Below are positions 1 through 7,001 of a stretch of 21,529 nt of DNA, piece by piece (position 1 is the stretch's first letter; each line of letters begins with the position of its first letter). Both the position numbers and the translations under genes were made by a program. This DNA is from Isohypsibius dastychi (lineage: Eukaryota > Tardigrada > Eutardigrada > Parachela > Isohypsibiidae): positions 1-21,529 of the forward strand of contig JAQIWT010000390.1 in NCBI GenBank assembly GCA_034696485.1, given 5' to 3'. The notes beneath the pieces were generated by a model. The model had not been told where the DNA came from and did no database searches. It saw nothing but the letters and a program-made list of their open reading frames with translations.

Positions 1-3
1 AAC

Positions 4-75
4 GGGCATTTAGCTCAGTGGTAGAGCGCTCGCTTCGCATGTGAGATGCCGAGGGTTCAATCCCCTCATTGTCCA
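4..75 (+). tRNA. tRNA-Ala (anticodon CGC)
   Basis: The 72-nt sequence folds as a full cloverleaf. The acceptor stem is 4-10 with 68-74, the discriminator is A75, and the D stem GCTC/GAGC (13-16/24-27) closes the loop AGTGGTA. The anticodon stem CTCGC/GTGAG (29-33/41-45) carries the loop TTCGCAT with anticodon CGC at 36-38. The T stem is GAGGG/CCCTC with loop TTCAATC. Internal pol III promoter boxes match the consensus: A box TAGCTCAGTGG at 11-21 and B box GGTTCAATCCC at 54-64. The acceptor stem has one G-U pair (6-72) and one U-U mismatch (9-69); all other stems are paired. The gene is likely functional, but the mismatch leaves room for a slightly degenerate copy. CCA is not encoded, as expected for a nuclear gene. 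Confidence 0.92.
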
Positions 76-78
76 CAC

Positions 79-83
79 TTTTT
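79..83 (+). terminator. RNA polymerase III terminator of the tRNA
   Basis: A run of five T begins four bases after the discriminator base of the tRNA, which is the usual pol III stop signal and position. Confidence 0.7.
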
Positions 84-1686
84 CATTTCTTCGGTTTGTT
101 ACAACTAACCACGAAAAAAATAATTCATTCGCAGCAAAATAGTTTCTGCTCATCAATAAAACTTATCAGGCAAATTCGTCTAATTTGTTTTTTTGTCAAA
201 AAAAGTCCCATGAACACCATAGATAAAATATCCGAAGCGAATCTAATGCAAAGATCAAATGCAACAAAATCACAAGACTCGACGAAGATGACCACAATAT
301 TTTGGATGAACGTCAGGATAATATCGAAGTTAATGACGTCGACAAACAACAAAGTGCTTACGCAAGCACACCAGGATACCGAAAAATATTTACACAAATC
401 GAAACTTAAAAACAACATTCTAAAATGCAGATGAATTTTTTTTTCCAAATATAAAGTTTAGAAACCGAGAACACAAAAACTTATCAGACAGAAATCACAA
501 TCATTTCCGGTGCGTACAGTTTGCACCGGAAGCTGCCGAACGAAAAGTAAAGCTAACCTTAAAGTATTCGTCGAAGCTCCGTCCTGAACTTTGTTCCTCC
601 GAAAAACCGCATCATCAAGTTGTTTCCGGTCGAGTAAAACAGCTGCAACAAACGAAGGATGGAAATTAATATTCTTCACAAAAGTCACTTACGGAAAGGA
701 AAGAATGAAAAACAAGCAGCTCCCCCGATGTGCGGCTCTCATTTAAAATCATCCCCGTCACTTTGTGTAACTTTCAACTATCATTAGCGAATCCAAAATC
801 ACACGGCCTGTCACAAAAGCCGACCCTTATAAGACTTGATTCACCACTGGTTAAAACTGGACAAATTCCCACTTTTCTGACGTCACAATATTTTGACTTG
901 AAAAATCATCCGAAAATGTAATAACCATTCCCTGATAAGCAAAAACATTAATCCAGATCAATGGCCTACAGACAGACTGCAGGTGACCTAAAAAGCACAA
1001 AAACTGCCGGAAAAATAAAACAACTAACAAATCCAATCTACAAAACACGAAATTCCGAAAAAAAATAAATCTTAGTCCCAGTAAGCAGCCACTGTTTCTG
1101 TCGAGGTTTTCTAAAGCACTTCAAATTTCAAACACGTGAGAAAATTCAGAACAAATGCGAAAGAACGAAAAGGTAGTGCTTCTTTCCCTGTCTTCAACAA
1201 GTGCATCCACAGCGCGCGGTACCGGTAACTTACAATTCCGCTCTGATTAACGCAGAACATCAATTTCCCAACTTTCTCAGCTCTGCATGGAATAATATCC
1301 AAGTTCCAAGGTACAAATATACAACAATCAGTATATTCTGAAAAACCGCGCCCGACTGAGACAGCTGAAATGCGACAAAGCACAAAATCTGCGAAAAACG
1401 AAAAAAAACTGCTGGGGGCAATTTCTAAACCCTGTCTCGGATGATTTCGTCCCAGAGGCATAAATTTCAAAAGAACCCCAAGACAAAAGTGATCTTCATA
1501 AAGGAAGAAGACAAGTTGCACGTTTCTGGCACAGTTTCATGACGCGCACTTGAAACTTCTAATCTTCTGGCTGATCTGATCTATCGCAAACAAAAGCACA
1601 TCTACATTCGTACACTCTAATTCGTTGTGAAACATCCACACCGAACGAATCTGAGAAGAGTGAATCATCGTTGAACGAACACTTAC
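84..1686. other. 1.6 kb with no supportable gene
   Basis: Both strands were read for exons. Short open stretches exist, but none has recognisable protein character with matching splice sites. A minus-strand stretch near 1250-1400 can be read between an acceptor-like and a donor-like site, but its peptide resembles nothing known. Around 230-410 on the plus strand a 50-codon open stretch without a start codon encodes an acidic, polar peptide; I do not call it. A 9-bp perfect inverted repeat lies at 505-531. Confidence 0.5.
505..531. repeat. Perfect 9-bp inverted repeat (hairpin)
   Basis: TTCCGGTGC at 505-513 is followed by a 9-nt loop and then its exact reverse complement GCACCGGAA at 523-531. 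The stem is GC-rich in an otherwise AT-leaning stretch. It could be a small DNA/RNA hairpin or a palindromic protein-binding site; nothing nearby explains it. Confidence 0.6.
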
Positions 1687-1744
1687 TGCAATCTTCATCC
1701 TCATCTTCCTCATCTTCTGGATGAAGTATCAAGTGTGCATCCAT
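1687..1744 (-). CDS. Candidate first coding exon of an unidentified gene (acidic N-terminus)
   Basis: On the minus strand an ATG at 1744 sits in a strong start context (GCCATGG) and opens 19 codons beginning MDAHLILHPEDEEDED, followed by a consensus donor A|GTAAGT at 1687/1686. The peptide is short, then strongly acidic. I do not recognise the protein and could not place the following exon. An acceptor-like CAG 36 nt downstream is too close for a normal intron, and reading straight through the donor gives an ORF that ends near 1559. The exon points away from the thioesterase start 500 bp to the right, so a shared bidirectional promoter is possible. This is a weak call based only on start context and donor. 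Confidence 0.22.
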
Positions 1745-2244
1745 GGCAATCGACAGTTTGGCCAGCTGGAGAGAGGCGGGCTCCGCAACAATTCAGTACT
1801 ACAGAATTTAATTCACGGGGTACGTCAGGAAGGGAATAGTGCAGTAGGGAGGGAAACTCATGTCGGAAATAAAAACAGACTGAAAACAAGCTTCATAAAA
1901 ACGAAAGCACTCGTCAACAACTACACAGGCGTAGGATGTGACGCTTTCTGAGCCCCTTCACCGCCCACCCACTTAAACGGACATCTCAGTTTCGATACCA
2001 TCCCCTTGAGATTGAGACCCTCGTTTTGCCTCTCGTATCTCTGGACTTGAATACGCCACTGTACGACAGCTACGAGTTCGTTTTGGTTTCCTCGTGTGTT
2101 TTGAGTACCGTATATCCCGCAACCATCTACGCATTTTAGAAGAGGTTATTTTTTTCTGCACCACAGTTGTTCTGATTCCGAGAGATCAGCTCAGAAGGTA
2201 TCGACCAGCTCCAGCAATCAAATTCTTCAGACGATCGAAGAAGG
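1745..2244. other. Upstream region of the thioesterase gene
   Basis: About 500 bp lie between the candidate minus-strand exon and the thioesterase ATG. An in-frame TGA at 2173-2175 sits 69 bp before that ATG, and no in-frame ATG lies between them. A pyrimidine-rich stretch ending in CAG just before 2167 could be the acceptor of a 5'-UTR intron. I see no clear TATA box. Confidence 0.4.
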
Positions 2245-2964
2245 ATGCATCGTGTTTCGAAGGACCTATCTCAGCTTGGAAAACATTTCATCGCTTATCT
2301 GCGGAGCTCCGAAGGTTTAGACTCGTTGTTGGCAAACGTCAGTTTTCAGTTTTGACAAAATGTTCTCGTTGGCGTGAGATTTTTGGGTTTGCTCGTTCGA
2401 GTGATGTCATCATTAATTATTGTTTTCTGTTTGTAGGCGAGACTGGTTGGAATCGAGCACGGAAAAGTGACTTGTGAGCTGGAAATTGAAGAAAGACACT
2501 GCAACCGGAATGGAAGGATGCATGGAGGTTTCGCTGCGCTCTTGTTGGATACAATTACTGGAGCTGCGATATTGACTCAAACTACGCTGAAGGATGAACA
2601 GCCATTTTATTCTGGGGTATCAGTCGCGCTGAACGTCAAGTAAGGACATCTAGTAGAACCGATTGGTTGCGTTTTAAATTTCAGAATCTAAATTTGGAAA
2701 ATTGAACTGGAAATGTAACCAAAATCGTTGTTTCAGGTGACCTTTGATGCGTGACCTTTTCTTTGAACTTCTGCCATCTCAAAACAGATGCGTAATGTGT
2801 TTTATTCCAGTTATTTGCGGTCAGTTAAGCTGGGTGAAGCGATACTCACGACTGGCAAAGTGGACAAGCTGGGAAAAACGCTGGCGTTCACGTCTTTCGA
2901 GATGGTTTCCAAACATGATGGAAAGTTGATTGCGAATGGGCATCACACGAAATTTCTCGGCTGA
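2245..2964 (+). CDS. ACOT13: Acyl-CoA thioesterase, hotdog-fold, ACOT13 (THEM2) type
   Basis: Three exons (2245-2337, 2437-2639, 2811-2964) join in frame to 149 aa plus stop. This matches the roughly 140-residue size of ACOT13, a tetrameric hotdog enzyme that hydrolyses medium- and long-chain acyl-CoA to free fatty acid and CoA in mitochondria and cytosol. Visible signatures are the segment ARLVGIEHGKVTCELEIEE, then RMHGGFAALLLDTITGAA (hotdog central helix with the HGG that shapes the active site; the conserved acidic residue is the D of LLLDT), then FYSGVSVALNVNYLRSVKLG, and the family ending KLGKTLAFTS...GKLIANGHHTKFLG. Introns of 99 and 171 nt have GT-AG ends; the second is phase 2, and the codon AA|T restores Asn. 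The start is the only in-frame ATG after an upstream stop. The N-terminal 25 residues are divergent; the rest is unambiguous. Confidence 0.93.
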
Positions 2965-4045
2965 GTGTAGTATCTAATTTGGACAATTCATGTGCAAAAG
3001 TGTTTGATAAATTATTCTCGAATTTTAAGGTCAACTGTACTCGTTACGTACAGATTGTACACATTCTGTCATGAGTTGTGGTTTTTGCTTCTATTACTAC
3101 TTGGGAGGAGCTTGCAAGATTGTGATCACATGTACGTACAGCTTGTGCTATGATCTTAATAACTGCTGTTTCTCATCAAAGAATTATAAATTGTACTCGA
3201 CGCCAGTTTGAGTTCGAAGTACCTGTCAGTACTCGATCAGTTCTAAGTTGTATCAAACCGAATATTGGCGAAGGTTGTGAAGAAGAAATTCAACGATTGG
3301 TGCAGTGGTGTCACACTTCGCACAAGGCACAACTTTGTGCAGGAGTGGTACAGTAGTGGTATTCAGAGTAGTGGTACGGGGTGGTAATGTATTGCCAACT
3401 CAAGTGATCTGGAAGATGACATTGCAGAACTCGCCGTATTCACCGGTGAACAACGCTTGATACCTCATCTAAGAATACCTGAGCTGGTTTGATGGGTCGC
3501 GTGGCGGCGTGGCACGTTGAAAAAGACGGGCAAGATATCGCTGGCCTCTAGGCACACCGAGAGCCAAACATTTGGGCTAACTAACTCTGTAGTGAGAAAT
3601 TTCGTTCATAAACGTGAAGGGCAGTCTTCGGCCACCTTCGTGGGTGTTAACAGTTGAAAGTCGTGGTGTGGTGGAGGAATGCATCGTTCTGATGCGTTTT
3701 CATCCACACCCATCATATTGTATGCTGCGTTCGTCTTTTTCTGTGAAGCTTTGCTGTAGACCGTAGCAGACTTAGTTCATTCAGAACACTGCCTGCCAAG
3801 CAAAATCATCTCTTCTTGTTTTCGCTCAGTATTCTGTCTTTCGAGCTGAGCCTCATCATTTTCGAAAAGTGTTTTGATCAAAATGAAAGGATGAGATAAT
3901 ATTGACTCAGCAGGCTGTTCACGAACGGAACGCCGTCAGATCAATAGAAATCATAGCGGTCAAGTCCACACATGATACATTTTTAATGTAGTTCCTTAGC
4001 AGATTTAACGTTCCTCACAGAAACATCCCTGATTTCTTCTAAGAA
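2965..4045. other. Intergenic, thioesterase 3' flank to receptor 5' flank
   Basis: There is no convincing exon on either strand. The stretch holds repeated AGTGGTA units around 3340-3390, a short direct repeat of TACGTACAG at about 3047 and 3134, and an imperfect hairpin at 3665-3710. No TATA box could be placed with confidence in front of the receptor gene. Confidence 0.45.
3665..3710 (+). repeat. Imperfect hairpin, 46 nt
   Basis: The base GGTGTGG (3665-3671) pairs with CCACACC (3704-3710), and the tip GCATC/GATGC pairs across a 5-nt loop. The middle of the stem is held by G-U pairs with a small bulge. It is shorter than a typical microRNA precursor. It lies 336 bp upstream of the receptor gene; no function can be assigned. 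Confidence 0.4.
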
Positions 4046-6035
4046 ATGGATAAAAGTTCCACAATTGCACTCACTACTGTGCTTTCCCTTCTAAATCTTC
4101 TGAACCGCAGATTCCAGCTGGATTACAAAGGAATACTCATCACGATTCTTACAGCAATCATGTTGGCCTTCATCTGGTTGCTCTGCATTCTGGAAGGACT
4201 GAACGCTATTCTCAATCCACTTTCGCGACCAAGAATAACCAATGAAAGCGTTTTCATCACCACCGCTTGTACTTTCCGTCATTTTTTCCAGGTTCTAGTC
4301 ACAACGTTGATCTTAACATCATGTGTTACATGCAGCCGATCTTTATCAAACTGGATTTCACGCTCGGTGACTTTTACAGCCAAGTACGACATTCTCGATT
4401 CTGAAGGCCGAAAACGGATTTTTATTCTGAAGGGCTTTGCGATTGCTATTTCTGTTGTTTCTGTCATTTTGGTACTGAGCTCAAAAGTCGTCCGAATCGT
4501 CAACTTTGACGATCGTTGGAAAACGACAATTAGTTATCTATTTCTCGGTGTGTCGCAAGTTGGTTCTGAGATTCTCCATTTTGTATCCCGAAATCTGTTC
4601 TACATAACAGACTTACTATGCGGCGCACTGTCGGTATACGCCATCTTGGTTCTGCAATCTGCTGTTTTACAAATCGGATCGTCCATCAAACAACTTATTT
4701 CAGAAGATTTGAAATATCTGGAAAAACGCATTGTTTTCATAACTGAATTCTATCGCGATGCTCTTAATTTATTGGATAAAACAAACGACGGATTGGGGTT
4801 CGTTCTGATGTTTCTGTTGATCGGGAATTCTGTGGTGGGAATAGCAACTGGGTTGGTTATTCTGGAGATGTTCGTATCTGCTGATGTCAGCGATTTTCTC
4901 TACCTCTTGGGAACAGAGGGGTTATTTGCAATCACTTTAGTGACTGTTTACACTGTCGGGCTGATCCTCCATTTCGAAGTGAGTACTGTATAGGGAATGT
5001 TGATGAGAAATCGATATACAGTATTCCCTGTTAAAGTGAACACTGCGAATCGTGAACACCTCCGAATCGTGAACGCGTTTTTACTAACCGGCGCGTTCAA
5101 GCTAAATTTTACAAGGGGGGAACCTGTGAATCGTGAACACCTCCCAAACGTGAACAGTGAACGCTTTTTTTCTGACGGGCCATTAAAATTTCACCTGTGA
5201 ACGTGAACACTCGCTGTTTCCAAGATACAAAATTATTCGAAAACTGCTCAAAAACTGATCTAAAACCTTACCAATTCTACAAATCTAGCGTTATGTTTTG
5301 AAATGCGTTTTAAGTTTGAGCAAGAAGCAGCGGCTTTGAAGCGCGATAAGGTCAAAAGTATGGCACAACCCACAATAGATCAGTTTTCCAGCAAGAAATA
5401 AAGCTGCCCCCCTTGAATTATCTCGGACCCCCACTTCAATAGATTTCAACCCCCTAGGGGTCCAACCTGTTAATCGTGAACACCTGCGAATCGTGAACGT
5501 TTTTTTCCTAACGGACAGGTGTTCGCTTTAACAGGGAATACTGTACCACGAATTACCTACCTCGGTACCTCGAATTTGCTGCAGGCGAGAAATTTGGAGG
5601 ATGAAGCAAGAACACTCTCGCTCTCATGCAGAGTAAGGTTAACTCTTGTATAACTATAAAGTTACAAAAAAAGTTCTGTGCTAGGAAGAAAGTAATCCAT
5701 CTACTTTGCATTTGGTCGAGTCCCTATTAGAAGCCACGAAAAACGCGTCACTTGAACTGTCTGTTCCCGTTCCGATTCTGGGCTATCTGACCTTTGCAAC
5801 GATCCCGAAGGTGAGTGGAAATTTTCAAGTCTTATCGTGGAACTCTTGAGCCTTGCATTCGCAGGTGGTGGCGATGGTCATCGGGGGAATATACTTTTTC
5901 GGTGTTGGGAAGGAGACGCCGTTAGCTACAACAGCGCCGTTTTGTAATTTTACTGAGCTCGTTTCGAGCGAAAATGGAATTTACCGGTATCACCTGAACA
6001 GTACGGTGAACAACGAACCTTCCTTCTTATTTTGA
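4046..6035 (+). CDS. Gustatory-receptor-like seven-helix chemoreceptor (GR-A)
   Basis: Four exons (4046-4978, 5585-5632, 5685-5810, 5865-6035), all joined in phase 0, give 425 aa. Hydrophobic helices fall at about residues 30-52, 79-97, 127-146, 187-208, 250-275, 292-310 and 370-384. There is no signal peptide, and the long polar loop between helices 4 and 5 (210-250) has the pattern YRDALNLLDKTNDGLGF typical of insect-type gustatory receptors. In that family phase-0 introns cluster near the 3' end with one just before the last helix, as here (..TFATIPK|VVAMVIGG). Such proteins form ligand-gated cation channels in sensory cells; the ligand cannot be predicted. The classic TYhhhhhQF ending is not present. 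An in-frame TAA directly precedes the ATG, fixing the start. Exons 2-4 are supported by alignment with the paralogue at 12605-13950. Intron 1 (606 nt) contains a transposon. The 56-aa last exon ends in a polar tail longer than that of the paralogue. Confidence 0.83.
5048..5515. repeat. Subterminal direct repeats of the transposon
   Basis: The unit AATCGTGAACACCT, followed by a second CGAATCGTGAACG and a CTAACSGG end, occurs near both ends of the element in the same orientation (5048-5091 and 5472-5515). A partial copy at 5121-5155 also shares the preceding AACCTGT with the 3' copy. Such repeats are candidate transposase-binding sites. Confidence 0.75.
5303..5401 (+). pseudogene. C-terminal remnant of a pogo-like transposase
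   Basis: Within the transposon, an open frame from 5303 to the TAA at 5399-5401 encodes 32 residues: a charged helix-like stretch (FEQEAAALKRDKVKS) followed by QPTIDQFSSKK at the stop. Pogo-family transposases end with a PCNA-interacting (PIP) box of the form QxxIxxFF at or near the C-terminus. Here Q, I and the first F are kept and the second aromatic is Ser. The frame stays open a little upstream (to about 5280) without a start. The likely reading is an internal-deletion derivative that kept the ends and the last codons of its parent. No DDE catalytic region or DNA-binding domain is present. The assignment rests on one short motif plus its position in a pogo-like element. Confidence 0.5.
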
Positions 6036-6355
6036 TACCGAGAAAATACTGTTTTCAAATACGTACGTGACAATGTTTTCCAAACTTTGCGCCTACCGCG
6101 TTAGCTGTGTCTAATTCGGCAGATACATCCGGTTCATTGGAAGAACTCTGTGTCTGATTGCGTGAACACCGCGAACACATCCGTGTTTGTTAGTATTATA
6201 GCGCTTTTGTATACGGTTTTGATGCCACTCATGAACTCATTATGCATTTATTCATAGAAATGTTAATCATGATGAATGCTGCATGCGGCGAATAATAAAA
6301 AGCAAAAGTCAAGCATGAAGTTCTCTCACATTTCAAGTGCACAACAATCACCAAC
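6036..6355. promoter_or_regulatory. GR-A 3' flank and promoter region of the His/Arg-rich peptide gene
   Basis: The 320-bp interval holds one AT-rich motif, AATAATAAAAAG at 6291-6302. It contains an AATAAA (6294-6299) that could serve as poly(A) signal of the upstream receptor gene, and it is also placed like a TATA-type element about 60 bp before the next ATG. A short upstream ORF (6315-6359, 14 codons) ends in TGA overlapping the next gene's ATG as ATGA. Whether it is transcribed depends on the start site. Confidence 0.4.
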
Positions 6356-6716
6356 ATGAAGTATCTTTATTTGTTTTTCATCGTGACTCTCGCCCTGCTA
6401 TGTTTACTGTCATTCCAGGAAAGCAGTGAGTAAAAACTCAATGTGTGCTGTCACTTGATTTTTCCCACTGGTTTGCACTGGTTCCCCTAGTTCATCTTTA
6501 GCAAGGAAATATTTTGAATTAGAATTCGATATAAAAGTAAATTTTTTTTTGTTCTCAGCTAGTGTGAGTGCTGGATCTCGCGGTCTGTCTCACCGGGATC
6601 GGGATCGGGGGCATCATAGCGGCCATCGCCGTCATCACGGACACAAACATCGGTCTCATAGACGTCGTTCCAAGCATCATCGTCGCAAACACAGCCATCG
6701 AAATCGAAGACATTGA
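6356..6716 (+). CDS. Secreted His/Arg-rich cationic peptide
   Basis: Two exons (6356-6425 and 6559-6716, intron GTGAGT...CTCAG of 133 nt) give 75 aa. Residues 1-20 are a clear signal peptide (MKYLYLFFIVTLALLCLLSF). The remaining part of exon 2 contains 14 His, 15 Arg and 3 Lys in 51 residues, in runs such as HHSGHRRHHGHKHRSHRRR, and no Cys. The arginines use CGC, CGG, CGT, CGA and AGA, so this is not a simple expanded DNA repeat; the amino acid composition itself looks selected. By composition it resembles histatin-like or other His-rich antimicrobial or metal-binding peptides, but no homology is claimed. It is transcribed toward the peroxidasin gene, whose stop lies 286 bp further on. A poly(A) signal AATAAA lies at 6917-6922. 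There is no transcript evidence, but the combination of signal peptide, consensus splice sites and poly(A) signal is good. Confidence 0.72.
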
Positions 6717-6916
6717 TTTGATTGGAATGAGTTCCGGCACGGTGGAAGCAGACCTGGTTCACCATCATGCTAGATCAACTCGCTCAATCAGGCTACAGTA
6801 CTTACCGTATGATAATTAATCGACTGTTTTATTCAGGAAAAACACGTTCTGATACGCAAGATACTGTAGGTACTCTGACACGACTCTCATGCTTAATTCG
6901 AATCACATTAAATGCA

Positions 6917-6922
6917 AATAAA
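6917..6922 (+). promoter_or_regulatory. Poly(A) signal AATAAA
   Basis: A canonical hexamer lies 201 nt after the stop of the His/Arg-rich peptide gene and before the convergent peroxidasin 3' end. Confidence 0.6.
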
Positions 6923-7001
6923 CGGTGAGAAAAGTATTTCGTTTCTTCTGCTATTCAGCATAGACCGGCCAAATAACAAATAGGAGACGTGTATTTCAAT
7001 T

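Larger units (their letters stand above)
5019..5543 (+). mobile_element. Non-autonomous pogo/Tigger-like DNA transposon (MITE), 525 bp
   Basis: The element has 25-bp terminal inverted repeats with one mismatch (5019-5043 and 5519-5543), both reading CAGTATTCCCTGTTAAAG inward, and is flanked by TA on both sides (5017-5018 and 5544-5545). CAG-starting ends and a TA target duplication are the signature of the Tc1/mariner superfamily, and the end sequence is closest in style to pogo/Tigger. The interior holds subterminal direct repeats (5048-5091 and 5472-5515, with a partial third copy at 5121-5155), about ten GTGAAC hexamers, and a short open frame resembling a transposase tail. It lies wholly inside intron 1 of the GR-A gene. 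It cannot encode a complete transposase and would depend on one supplied in trans. Confidence 0.9.

Noticed and set aside
69-434. Plus-strand open frame of 121 codons overlapping the tRNA 3' flank
   Set aside because: It starts in the tRNA end, crosses the pol III terminator, and has a low-complexity Lys/Ile/Ser-rich composition without a domain.
1111-1521. Minus-strand open frame of 136 codons
   Set aside because: It lacks domain character and the peptide is Phe/Cys/Leu-rich, as expected from AT-leaning noncoding DNA. One internal stretch has acceptor and donor consensus but no recognisable product.
2094-2477. Plus-strand open frame of 127 codons over the thioesterase first exon
   Set aside because: It is in a different frame from the conserved thioesterase exons, and the conserved protein uses another frame in both overlapping exons.
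6568-6819. Hydrophobic Ile/Val-rich open frame of 83 codons on the plus strand
   Set aside because: It is the +1 shadow of the His/Arg-rich exon: CAT and CGT codons shifted by one read ATC and GTC. It has no splice context of its own, and the in-phase reading continues from a signal-peptide exon.
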